DNA of 64,000 bases from Hesseltinella vesiculosa (GCA_002104935.1 MCGT01000008.1:372001-436000); one strand, 5' to 3'. Positions 47,801 through 58,681 are shown, counted from the stretch's first letter. Made by a program: numbers and translations. The notes: a model not told the origin generated them from the sequence alone.

Positions 47801-50800
47801 TGCTGAGAAGAAAGAAGCTGAAACTACTGCTCTTGTGTCAGTTGGTCAAGTCCAAGACACCGTTCGCGTGTGGTGGTTGCGCATCATAGATGTGGTTCGC
47901 TTCAAGAAGGAACAAGGTGTGCCTGATGAAGAAATTGTCTCGTACATTGAAACCGAAAAAACAACGCTGTATGGCCAATTAGACAAGTCTGCCAAGAATG
48001 GCGACAAGAAGGTTGCTGAAGAATTGTCTGTTGCTATTGAACAAAGCAAGGTGCTTGTTGGAGAACAAACCACTGAAATGCACGGCATTATTTCTGGCAG
48101 CGACAAGAAGTCAGCTGCTGACAAGCTTGCTACACTTAGCAAGGTGACTGAAGAAAAGATCAAGGTAGTTGTGATTGCTGACGAAAAGGTAAGAAAAATT
48201 GTAGCGAAGAATACTAGAACTCAACGTTAATTTTCAATAGCCCAAGCACCACGTGTCTGCTGGTGAAATTGTTGGTGGCATTGCCGCTGCTGGTGCCGCC
48301 GTGATTGCTGGTGGTCTTGCTCTTGAACACCACAAGGAAAAGAAAGAAGCTGAAGCTGCCAAGAAACCCGAAGTGATTGCTGAAAAGACATCAACCACGA
48401 TTGTGACTGAAGTCAAGGAAAAGCCCAAGGTACACCACCGCTGCTTTTTTTTTTTTTTTGGAAAAGAATCATTTCCATATTAACGATTGTTATGTTTTGC
48501 AGGCTGCTGTGATTGTTGAAGAAGTCAAGAAGTCTGAAGTTGTTGTTGTTGGTGATGCCAAGAAGCCTGAACACGAACACCACCATGTGTCTGCTGGCGA
48601 AGTTGTTGGTGGCATTGCCGTTGCTGGTGCCGCCGTGATTGCTGGTGGTCTTGCTCTTGAATACCACAAGGAAAAGAAAGAAGCTGAAGCTGCCAAGAAA
48701 CCCGAAGTGATTGCTGAAAAGACATCAACCACGATTGTGACTGAAGTCAAGGAAAAGCCCAAGGTACACCACCGCTGCTTTTTTTTTTTTTTTGGAAAAG
48801 AATCATTTCCATATTAACGATTGTTATGTTTTGCAGGCTGCTGTGATTGTTGAAGAAGTCAAGAAGTCTGAAGTTGTTGTTGTTGGTGATGCCAAGAAGC
48901 CTGAACACGAACACCACCATGTGTCTGCTGGCGAAGTTGTTGGTGGCATTGCCGTTGCTGGTGCCGCCGTGATTGCTGGTGGTCTTGCTCTTGAATACCA
49001 CAAGGAAAAGAAAGAAGCTGAAGCTGCCAAGAAACCCGAAGTGATTGCTGAAAAGACATCAACCACGATTGTGACTGAAGTCAAGGAAAAGCCCAAGGTA
49101 AACCACCGCTGCTTTTTTTTTTAGAAAAAGAATCATTTCCATATTAACGATTGTTATGTTTTGCAGGCTGCTGTGATTGTTGAAGAAGTCAAGAAGTCTG
49201 AAGTTGTTGTTGTTGGTGATGTCAAGAAGCCTGAACACGAACACCACCATGTGTCTGCTGGCGAAGTTGTTGGCGGTATTGCCGCTGCTGGCGCTGCCGT
49301 GATTGCTGGTGGTCTTGCTCTTGAACACCACAAGGAAAAGAAGGAAGCCGAAGTTGCTGAGAAGAAAGAAGCTGAAACTACTGCTCTTGTGTCAGTTGGT
49401 CAAGTCCAAGACACCGTTCGTGTGTGGTGGTTGCGCATCATTGATTCTGTTCGCTTCAAGAAGGAACAAGGTGTGCCTGACGAAGAAATTGTCACGTACA
49501 TTGAAACCGAAAAGACAGCGCTGTATGGCCAATTAGACAAGTCTGCCAAGAATGGCGACAAGAAGGTTGCTGAAGAATTGGCTGTTGCTATTGAACAAAG
49601 CAAGGTGCTTGTTGGAGAACAAACCACTGAAATGCACGGCATTATTTCTGGCAGCGACAAGAAGTCAGCTGCTGACAAGCTTGCTACACTTAGCAAGGTG
49701 ACTGAAGAAAAGATCAAGGTAGTTGTGATTGCTGACGAAAAGGTAAGAAAAATTGTAGCGAAGAATACTAGAACTCAACGTTAATTTTCAATAGCCCAAG
49801 CACCACGTGTCTGCTGGTGAAATTGTTGGTGGCATTGCCGTTGCTGGTGCCGCCGTGATTGCTGGTGGTCTTGCTCTTGAACACCACAAGGAAAAGAAAG
49901 AAGCTGAAGCTGCCAAGAAACCCGAAGTGATTGCTGAAAAGACATCAACCACGATTGTGACTGAAGTCAAGGAAAAGCCCAAGGTAAACCACCGCTGCTT
50001 TTTTTTTTAGAAAAAGAATCATTTCCATATTAACGATTGTTATGTTTTGCAGGCTGCTGTGATTGTTGAAGAAGTCAAGAAGTCTGAAGTTGTTGTTGTT
50101 GGTGATGTCAAGAAGCCTGAACACGAACACCACCATGTGTCTGCTGGCGAAGTTGTTGGCGGTATTGCCGCTGCTGGCGCTGCCGTGATTGCTGGTGGTC
50201 TTGCTCTTGAACACCACAAGGAAAAGAAGGAAGCCGAAGTTACTGAGAAGAAAGAAGCTGAAACTACTGCTCTTGTGTCAGTTGGTCAAGTCCAAGACAC
50301 CGTTCGCGTGTGGTGGTTGCGCATCATAGATGTGGTTCGCTTCAAGAAGGAACAAGGTGTGCCTGACGAAGAAATTGTCACGTACATTGAAACCGAAAAG
50401 ACAGCGCTGTATGGCCAATTAGACAAGTCTGCCAAGAATGGCGACAAGAAGGTTGCTGAAGAATTGGCTGTTGCTATTGAACAAAGCAAGGTGCTTGTTG
50501 GAGAACAAACCACTGAAATGCACGGCATTATTTCTGGCAGCGACAAGAAGTCAGCTGCTGACAAGCTTGCTACACTTAGCAAGGTGACTGAAGAAAAGAT
50601 CAAGGTAGTTGTGATTGCTGACGAAAAGGTAAGAAAAATTGTAGCGAAGAATACTAGAACTCAACGTTAATTTTCAATAGCCCAAGCACCACGTGTCTGC
50701 TGGTGAAATTGTTGGTGGCATTGCCGCTGCTGGTGCCGCCGTGATTGCTGGTGGTCTTGCTCTTGAACACCACAAGGAAAAGAAAGAAGCCGAAGCTGCC

Positions 50801-53800
50801 AAGAAACCCGAAGTGATTGCTGAAAAGACATCAACCACGATTGTGACTGAAGTCAAGGAAAAGCCCAAGGTAAACCACCGCTGCTTTTTTTTTTAGAAAA
50901 AGAATCATTTCCATATTAACGATTGTTATGTTTTGCAGGCTGCTGTGATTGTTGAAGAAGTCAAGAAGTCTGAAGTTGTTGTTGTTGGTGATGTCAAGAA
51001 GCCTGAACACGAACACCACCATGTGTCTGCTGGCGAAGTTGTTGGCGGTATTGCCGCTGCTGGCGCTGCCGTGATTGCTGGTGGTCTTGCTCTTGAACAC
51101 CACAAGGAAAAGAAGGAAGCCGAAGTTGCTGAGAAGAAAGAAGCTGAAACTACTGCTCTTGTGTCAGTTGGTCAAGTCCAAGACACCGTTCGTGTGTGGT
51201 GGTTGCGCATCATTGATTCTGTTCGCTTCAAGAAGGAACAAGGTGTGCCTGACGAAGAAATTGTCACGTACATTGAAACCGAAAAGACAGCGCTGTATGG
51301 CCAATTAGACAAGTCTGCCAAGAATGGCGACAAGAAGGTTGCTGAAGAATTGGCTGTTGCTATTGAACAAAGCAAGGTGCTTGTTGGAGAACAAACCACT
51401 GAAGTGCACGGCATTATTTCTGGCAGCGACAAGAAGTCAGCTGCTGACAAGCTTGCTACACTTAGCAAGGTGACTGAAGAAAAGATCAAGGTAGTTGTGA
51501 TTGCTGACGAAAAGGTAAGAAAAATTGTAGCGAAGAATACTAGAACTCAACGTTAATTTTCAATAGCCCAAGCACCACGTGTCTGCTGGTGAAATTGTTG
51601 GTGGCATTGCCGTTGCTGGTGCCGCCGTGATTGCTGGTGGTCTTGCTCTTGAACACCACAAGGAAAAGAAAGAAGCTGAAGCTGCCAAGAAACCCGAAGT
51701 GATTGCTGAAAAGACATCAACCACGATTGTGACTGAAGTCAAGGAAAAGCCCAAGGTAAACCACCGCTGCTTTTTTTTTTAGAAAAAGAATCATTTCCAT
51801 ATTAACGATTGTTATGTTTTGCAGGCTGCTGTGATTGTTGAAGAAGTCAAGAAGTCTGAAGTTGTTGTTGTTGGTGATGCCAAGAAGCCTGAACACGAAC
51901 ACCACCATGTGTCTGCTGGCGAAGTTGTTGGCGGTATTGCCGCTGCTGGCGCTGCCGTGATTGCTGGTGGTCTTGCTCTTGAACACCACAAGGAAAAGAA
52001 AGAAGCCGAAGCTGCTGAGAAGAAAGAAGCTGAAACTACTGCTCTTGTGTCAGTTGGTCAAGTCCAAGACACCGTTCGTGTGTGGTGGTTGCGCATCATT
52101 GATTCTGTTCGCTTCAAGAAGGAACAAGGTGTGCCTGACGAAGAAATTGTCACGTACATTGAAACCGAAAAGACAACGCTGTATGGCCAATTAGACAAGT
52201 CTGCCAAGAATGGCGACAAGAAGGTTGCTGAAGAATTGGCTGTTGCTATTGAACAAAGCAAGGTGCTTGTTGGAGAACAAACCACTGAAGTGCACGGCAT
52301 TATTTCTGGCAGCGACAAGAAGTCAGCTGCTGACAAGCTTGCTACACTTAGCAAGGTGACTGAAGAAAAGATCAAGGTAGTTGTGATTGCTGACGAAAAG
52401 GTAAGAAAAATCGGAGTGAGAAATACAAAAACTCAACGTAAATTATCAATAGCCCAAGCACCACGTGTCTGCTGGTGAAATTGTTGGTGGCATTGCAGCC
52501 GCTGGCGCTGCTGTGATTGCTGGTGGCCTTGCTCTTGAACACCACAAAGAAAAGAAAGAAGCTGAAGCTGCCCAGAAGTCTGAAGTGATTGCTGAAAAGA
52601 CATCAACCACGATTGTGACTGAAGTCAAGGAAAAGCCCAAGGTAATGAAAAAATATGCAAAGTTCTAGTAGATTATCGTGTCTCACTTTATATGTTTCAA
52701 GCAGACTCTTACCGTTGCTGAAGACCTCAAGGTTGTTGGTGATGTTAAGAAGCCTGTGCATCACACAATTGCAGGTGGAATTGCGTCTTCTACAACTGCA
52801 GTCATTGGCGAAGCGATGACTTTTAAGCATGTCAAGGACAAGAAAGGGAGTTCTACTTCAGGATCTGAAATTGCCATCTCAACCGAAGAAGAAGTCATGG
52901 ACACTGTTATTGGAAATGTAAGTTTTGCCTTCAAAGCTGGGAACGTAGCCATTAATTCCCCCCCCCCCCCTCCCTAGGTCCCATCCAAGAAGAGCGATCA
53001 AATTGTCACCGTACTCCCAATTGCTGCCAGCACCGACAGCGGTGCTGTTTTGGAAGTTGTCGAAAAGACAAGACAAGAGTCATCTGCCTGGTACTTGCGT
53101 TTGATTGTCCGCATCAAGGAAATCGTGTCCCAAGGTGGCGCTGATGTCAAGGAAAAGGTTGATGCTGCTGTGAGCGAAGCTGATCAAGAACTCGTGTTTG
53201 TCTTGGAAAAATCTAAGCTTGAAGGCAAGGCTGATGTGGCCAAGGTTGACTCGGTGCTGACTCCTATCAAGCTGTCTCTACAAGAACAATTGCATGCTAT
53301 CAAGGCGTCCAACGAATCGAAGGATCACGCTAAGATTTTGGCTGTCTGTGAAGCCGGTCAAATGAGTGTCGACACTACCTTCAAGGAAGCTACCGAAAAG
53401 GTTACCCCCAAGCAAGGTAAGGGATAAAGCAAAGGTTGGATGCACAATGGCCAGGTTCTAATTTTATCATTTTTAATCATAGACGCCAAGCACGAAGGTC
53501 TTAGCGACAAAGCCAAGGCTGCCTTGGGTTTGGGCGCTGTCATCGCTGGAGGAGCTGCCATTGCTCATCACGAACACAAGAAGCATGAAGCGGAAGCTGC
53601 CCCCAAGGATGAAACCGTGATTGTCGTCGTTGAGAAGGTCGACGATGTCAAGATTACTGAAGTCAATGACAAATACCACAGCTGGTGGCTGATTTTGATT
53701 GAGAAGATTTTGGCTCGTGTGAACCAAGGTGGCGAAAAGGTGGAAGAAGACGTGGCTGCTCTGATCGCTGAATCCCAAGAGAAACTCAAGAGCGATATCG

Positions 53801-55485
53801 GCAGCGTCAAGACCATCGTGTCTACCGAAGATAAGCCGGCCGACGACAAACAACGCGGCTCCTTTGGCGATTCTTTGTCCTGGCTTGTCTTACTTGCTGG
53901 TACCCAAGCCGGCCAAATCAAGTCTATTGTGTCTCAGTACGCTAAATCTGACAAGAAGAACAAGGCTGACCTCGAGAAGCAACTCAACAACGTTGCCAGT
54001 ATCTCCGAAGTACAAGCTAACACTGTCCTTGTTTCTCACACTCATGATCATGTGCAACCTGTCATTGTTCCCGTCACCACGACCAAGGAAAGTCTCGAAA
54101 TCCAAACCTCCAAGTCCCTTGCCCCTGTTGTTGAATCCCAGGGTGTGCTGATCTACGGCTGGTTCGACGTTCTATTTGCAAAATTGAAGAACCTCTCTGC
54201 CAACAAATCGACTATCGAAGAAGAAGACGTGCGCGCTATCATTGTTCCTGCTCAAACCGAGCTCGATAGCATCATTGTCAATGCCAAGAAGGAAGTCATC
54301 CAATCGACCACCTTCCCCATCGATCAGCAATCCGATATTTCCAACGCTGCATTGGTGCTCAATTCCCAAAAACAAGCTGCCGATAGCTTTGATGGCATCA
54401 ACACCCTCATTGCTGCCCAATTGGCTGCCATCTTGGCCCTGTCCAAGGTAAGAAAAAAAAAGTCAGGAAGTAGACAGTCTGCTCATTTTTTTTTTTTTTT
54501 TTGATAATAGGAAACCAATGACACGAAAGAATGGAATGACCGCGCTACCTGGATCGTCGGTCGAGCCAAGCAACACGCTGAACAATCTCTCCAACACACA
54601 ACTGAATCTGCTGTTGGTGTCGCTTTCGAAGGCAAGGCTGTGACCTGGGTTGAAACTGCACATGTGCCCGAAACCTTTGGATCTGTCAAGACTGTTGTCA
54701 TTGACATCGTTGGCACGGTGTTGGACTTGGAAGGTTCGCTCTTCAGAGCTTGGAAGGCTATTGCCGACAAGAAACAAGGAACCCTCCTTAAGATCGACGG
54801 TGCTGCTTTAGTCCACGACTGGTATGAACGCTTTGTAGCTGAAAAGCAAAAACTTGTGGCCAAGAAGCAACGTGCCATCCAAGATGCCATTGTGATCCGT
54901 GAAACTTTGATCGCCGTGTTGAAACATCACAAGGTCGACTGCTTGATCCAAAAGGAGGACATCGACGCCCTTGTCCGTACCTGGGATCGCTTGGATGTGT
55001 TTGGTGATGTCGTCGCAAGTGTGCGCCAACTGAAGCAAAAGGGTCATGTCTTTACCGTGGCTCTTTCACCTGTGCTGTCCACTCGCACTATGATGTCCAA
55101 TGCCCGCCACAATTGTCTCTGCTGGCACTCGCAAATCTCGTCGGATGCACTGACCTTGAATGCTGAAGACGATACTTTGGCCTCTGCTGCTGTCGATACT
55201 GCCAAATCCTTGTTGGCCTATGATAACGCTGACGAATTGGCCCTTGTCTCTGCTCATCCCTTGGCGTTGCAAGCCAGTCAAAAGTTAGGTGCTCACACGA
55301 TCCTTGTTGCCCGTGACACCAGCAAACCTATTGACCATTCCATCGCTGAAGTGTCGTACGACGGTCTCGATGTTCTCGCCGAAAGCTATCAAACCTTTGT
55401 GGAACACGAACACGCCAGCCAAAAGCAGCCCACCCGCTCTTGGTTCCAACGCGTTGTTGACACTGCCTCTTACTACTTTGAATAG
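34218..55485 (+). CDS. Giant modular protein (6,111 aa): beta-trefoils, exon-array zipper repeats, HAD C-terminus
   Basis: I joined 44 exons by hand; phases agree throughout, giving 6,112 codons with the stop. Residues 1-2300 hold eleven ricin-B-like beta-trefoils (strands such as GWFFVKS, QLWKFKDGYLIN, QQWGL, QRWNFVLPVFK with QxW signatures). A 60-residue Asp/Glu-rich linker lies near residues 1250-1305. Residues about 2526-5247 come from 24 phase-0 array exons. Each has the zipper-like segment GGIAAAGAAVIAGGLALEHH; most also have a His cluster EHEHHH, and eight have a Trp-rich helical module (VRVWWLRIIDSVRFKKEQG). Residues 5320-5790 hold divergent helical modules. The end (about 5845-6085) is a degenerate haloacid-dehalogenase domain (VVIDIVGTVLD). 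There is no signal peptide. Function unknown; a very large structural or scaffold protein is the simplest inference. A split into several genes is possible but no internal stop or poly(A) signal demands it. Confidence 0.8.
35951..36012 (+). other. GC-AG intron in the giant gene
   Basis: Exon 4 ends ...AAGAAACAAG and the intron starts GCAAGG, ending TTTTTCAATGAAG. Using this rare GC donor joins CAA-G to CT-ACT and keeps phase 1. The only nearby GT donor (near 35973) leaves the wrong phase and hits a stop shortly after. Confidence 0.65.
40190..42870 (+). repeat. 1,352-bp tandem duplication inside the giant gene
   Basis: Two adjacent copies (about 40190-41520 and 41540-42870) span the end of one exon, two full exons, their introns and the start of the next. 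Exons at 40499-40863 and 40940-41329 recur at 41851-42215 and 42293-42682. Copies differ at only a few positions in coding sequence, and introns are conserved including their A and T tracts. Each copy contributes one trefoil, one Trp-rich helical module and one zipper segment. The breakpoints fall in Thr-codon repeats (ACC/ACG/ACA/ACT) in both exons. Confidence 0.88.
42736..52641 (+). repeat. Tandem exon array (25 zipper-bearing exons, 886-bp higher-order unit)
   Basis: Exon types: B (usually 261 nt), B' (189 nt, begins CCC-AAG-CAC-CAC) and BC (576 or 573 nt, B plus the Trp-rich module). After the leader exon 42736-42936, BC exons start at 43008, 45515, 46733, 47616, 49167, 50053, 50939 and 51825. 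Each is followed by a B' exon about 628 nt after the BC start. Extra B exons start at 43893, 44225, 44551, 44851, 45183, 46401, 48503 and 48837. BC-B' pairs recur every 886 bp at the 3' end; B units recur every 326-334 bp. All introns are phase 0 and fall into two sequence classes. The exon at 44551 lacks 11 residues found in the others. Confidence 0.92.
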
Positions 55486-55527
55486 TTTTTTTTTTATATA
55501 AGCTCTTTGCTCTTTTTTTTTTTTTCC

Positions 55528-55533
55528 AATAAA
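55528..55533 (+). terminator. Poly(A) signal AATAAA after the giant gene
   Basis: A canonical AATAAA lies about 43 nt after the giant-gene stop, following T-rich DNA. The convergent F-box gene ends 82 nt further on. Confidence 0.55.
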
Positions 55534-55614
55534 TTTCAAAATTTTATCCATTCTTTTTGCAACAGCTTCATTTTTTAGGATGTCTTTTTGGTTTTTTTTA
55601 TTCTTTTCTGAGGT

Positions 55615-56912
55615 CTAGAGTAGCAAAACAGGCGTTTCGATAAATCTCACGGGCTTGAGCCCAAGCCGGCGCCGGTCTAGCAGCCACTGGTCCAAGATGA
55701 CCTGCTTGAACATAGGGTTGATGCCTGAGCCTGAGATATCGAGGGTATCTAAAGAGGGGCAGCCAGAAACGATGTGTCTAATGCCTTGCTCGTTCACCTG
55801 GTTGAGGAAGGCCAAGGACATGTAGACGAGACGAGGACAGCCTGAGGCAAGAGGAGCTAGAGATTCGTTTGTCACTCGCCAGCACCGTACAAGGTGTAGC
55901 AGGCGAAGGTGAGAGCAGTGTCGGGAAATCGAGAGTACTGTAGCATCGGTGATATTGTACAGGGATCCAAGGCGAAGGTGAGTGAGGCTAGAGCTCCAAT
56001 TCGGCAGCGCTTGTTCCAGGCACGAGTCGTCAATGAAGCCTGAAAACGAGAGGTCGAGGTGTGTAAGCTGGGAGGCGCCTGACGTCTGCCTTCGTCGGAT
56101 TTCAGCATTAACAAATGTCTTCCATCCAAGAGCCGTGATATTTCGTGTTAGATCCAACCAGAGACCTCTCATCGATCGGTCGCCTTGCTCGTTCCTGCTG
56201 GCAGACAAAGCATACATTGTAGCGTCACCTATTTGACTACACTGTAAAGAACATAAAAAGTCAGTCCTGTCCAACAACAAAAGATAAATAAATTAAAAAT
56301 AAAAAAAAAATAAACACTTACACCAGAGGCGCAGAGATAGACTAGGCGACAGCATCGATCGACTGCCATGGCCATATCTCGATCAGAGACTTTGGCCAGC
56401 CACTCCGCCGTTTTGACGGTCGTGTCTAGTTCACCATAGTTTTCTTCGTGGATATTGTTTGCGCTGTCACACAGAAGCCGCTCCAAACCAGTGTTGTCTA
56501 AATCGACGGGTTGAACACGGATGTAGCCTTGGGCAGCAACATCAGGATCTGTCTTGAAGCTGTTGGATTGGAGGCCACTGCGAGGCGCCAGCCGTGGGGA
56601 GGGACGTAAAACCAGGGATTGAACTCGCTCGAGCCAAACACAATCCTTGTTAACGCAATACTGAATAAAGCTTTCCCAATGAGTAAGCGTTCGAATATAG
56701 ACGTGAGTGTAGAGCAGTCCATTTGCCACAGCGTTCCATTTTCGAGAGACAAAAGATACTTGAGCCAGGCAAGATCGCGGAAGATGGGTAAAGATCCTTT
56801 CTATCAATTCAGCAGGTAGGTCTAATGTTCTAGAAGTTGCTGGCAAGGTGCATTCGTTAGTGGTATTCAAGAGTTCCAGTCGATTGTCATTGGTGAGATA
56901 TAAAAAGCGCAT
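55615..56912 (-). CDS. F-box/LRR protein
   Basis: Two exons, split by an intron at about 56242-56320, encode roughly 405 residues. An F-box follows the N-terminus: LDLPAELIERIFTHLPRSCL then AQVSFVSRKWNAVANGLLYT, a good match to the Skp1-binding consensus. The second exon has cysteine-containing LRRs (LTHLDLSFSGFIDDSCLEQA, LRLLHLVRCWRVTNESLAPL, LDTLDISGSG). It is probably a substrate receptor of an SCF ubiquitin ligase. The chosen start (MRFLYLTND) avoids a poly-Phe stretch encoded by an A run; an upstream in-frame ATG exists at 56966. It is convergent with the giant gene. Confidence 0.83.
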
Positions 56913-57018
56913 TGAGGGTAGGCGAAGAAAGGAAGAGCGGACGAAAAAGAAAAAAAAATTCGTCATCGCAGCATTGAGACGGCCTTAGCGACCGACCGAC
57001 CGACCCCTGGGGAAAATC

Positions 57019-57200
57019 CTTTATTTTTTAGCTGAAGAATCGGAAGTGTCAAAACGAAACTGGCCAAACGTTGGCTGGTCGACCTACACCAATCGACCTG
57101 ATTTTTTCAGCATCGTCATCATTCATGCATTTGCGTACCCATACAAAATTTCACATCGATCTAATCACTCAAAAGTGCTGTGTTTTTTTTTTTTTTTTTT
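57019..57200 (+). repeat. Dispersed repeat copy (T-tailed element)
   Basis: It starts CTTTATTTTTTAGCTGAAGA, continues with CGGAAGTGTCAAAACGAAAC, CCAAACGTTGGCTGG, TTTTTCAGCATCGTC and GTACCCATAC, and ends CAAAAGTGCTGTG with an 18-20 nt T run. It aligns with 31159-31348 and, in its outer parts, with 25591-25679. It lies just after a GACC microsatellite near 56990-57005. Confidence 0.55.
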
Positions 57201-57254
57201 AAAAAAAAAGAAAAAATGCAAAAGAAATTGAGATCCTTTTTCGGCCAAAACGGA

Positions 57255-57461
57255 CTAGGCTTGCATGATGAGACAAGATGTCAGTGAAGTACTTGCTAGT
57301 GCACAGTATACTGTATTTCCACTGGATTCGGAACTAACCTGATTAGCTAGAAATCCTGTTACCACAGAACTCGAGCAAACCCAAGCTGTGCTAGTAGCGA
57401 CCCACATTTCCAAAGTGACGAACCAGCTCGACCCTGCACCGACTTTCTGATTGGCAGCCAT
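57255..57461 (-). CDS. Possible small protein (68 aa), unrecognised
   Basis: A short frame starts MAANQKVGAGSSWFVTLEMW and has a Ser/Val/Ala-rich moderately hydrophobic middle (WVATSTAWVCSSSVVTGFLA). A (TTTTA)n-type tract lies just upstream of its ATG. An embedded GTTAGT...ACAG segment could be a 29-nt intron, too short to be convincing. No family recognised; it could be a chance frame. Confidence 0.25.
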   Translation of the reverse strand: MAANQKVGAGSSWFVTLEMWVATSTAWVCSSSVVTGFLANQVSSESSGNTVYCALASTSLTSCLIMQA

Positions 57462-57568
57462 GCTTTTTATTTTATTTTATTTTATTTTTTTTTGCCATGG
57501 TGGGAATAGGTTTCTAATTACAGTATAGGTACAATAGATAGGTAAAGGGATATGTACAGGGAAATTGT

Positions 57569-58681
57569 CTATTGCTGTTGCATTTGTGCAAAATGATGTT
57601 CCTTGAGCTTTTCAAGCACCAAGAATGTGACAGTGGTGTGGGGACCCAATCGAATGAAAGCTGGCACCCACCCGCGGAAGAGGGAGCCTAATCCTTCCGT
57701 CTTGATCATGTGGAGAACGATATTAACCAGGTGTTTCCGATCGGGATGATGGGCGTTCATGATTCTTGTTTTGACAACGTCCAGGGGTGAGCAAACGGTG
57801 GTGGCAACCAATCCCTAAAGTGTATTAAATATGATCAGTTCTGTGGTTCCTCTTGCGCCCTTGGCAGGCTAGTCAGAGGAGGGGGGGGGGCAGGGGGAAA
57901 TTACAGCCAATAAACTTGCGGAGAAGTGGGTCATCAGGCCATTGTGCCATGCCAGTCGATTGATCAACATCATTTTGAATTCGTCGTAGCTTGTCATTTG
58001 CGATACCGTGATAAGCACGGCCCGCTGCGTGCTTGGGCCAAGTCCTCGGAGCAACACTCTAGGGCCTTCTTCTTTACATATCCGATACATTCCGTCGATG
58101 ACGTTTTTGTATCGACGTTGTTGTTCAGGAGGGAGCTGGCCATCGTTTTGCATACGCACATTGACAACGTCAAACGGGTTTCCGACTGCACCGCCGAGGA
58201 TGCCAGCACTGGTCGAGCATGCAAGCAGCTGGCGAAAGGTGGGTTCTACAGAAATGAGTGAGTCACCAGTCTATCCCAGCTCAAGGGACAACACAGGATT
58301 ACTGTCATTTCCAGCGGCCAGCCACTTGAAGTAGTCGTAGAGGCCAAAGCGAATGGTGGAATAAGTACCTTGCCGCAAGAGACTGGCATCCAAGCCGTTG
58401 TAGAGGGCATGCCAGCCTTCAGTTTGGACAATCATACGCATGGTGCGTACCATGTTTGCTGGCCCAAACAAATGCCAGTTCCAGGCATTGTGCTGTTTTC
58501 GTACGATCGTTTGAATGCGCACTTTGGTGAGATCAAAGGGATGGGAGACCAGGGAAGCAACACACGAGGCAAACCCACCATACCAAAATGGAGGAGGAGA
58601 ATTAGCAGGTGCGGTTGTTCCTATTCGGCGCTCGGCTGTCCGTATGACGGGCGAGGCAACCACTGGTGCCGATGAATACAT
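57569..58681 (-). CDS. DIC1: Mitochondrial dicarboxylate carrier
   Basis: Three exons encode roughly 310 residues of the SLC25 family with three carrier repeats. Signature segments are SHPFDLTKVRIQT (repeat 1), GNPFDVVNVRMQND (repeat 2) and SPLDVVKTRIMN (repeat 3). FWYGGFASCVASLVSHPFDL and GWVPAFIRLGPHTTVTFLVL are typical of dicarboxylate carriers (yeast DIC1, human SLC25A10), which exchange malate or succinate for phosphate across the inner mitochondrial membrane. The start at 58679-58681 (MYSSAP) was chosen over an upstream frame made of poly-Phe. Intron 1 (about 58262-58306) joins ...GND to KPTFRQLLA. Confidence 0.9.

Noticed and set aside
42736..52641. CRISPR-like or satellite interpretation of the regular array
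   Set aside because: Units are 326-886 bp, encode protein in one frame and have proper splice sites; there are no short repeats with unique spacers.
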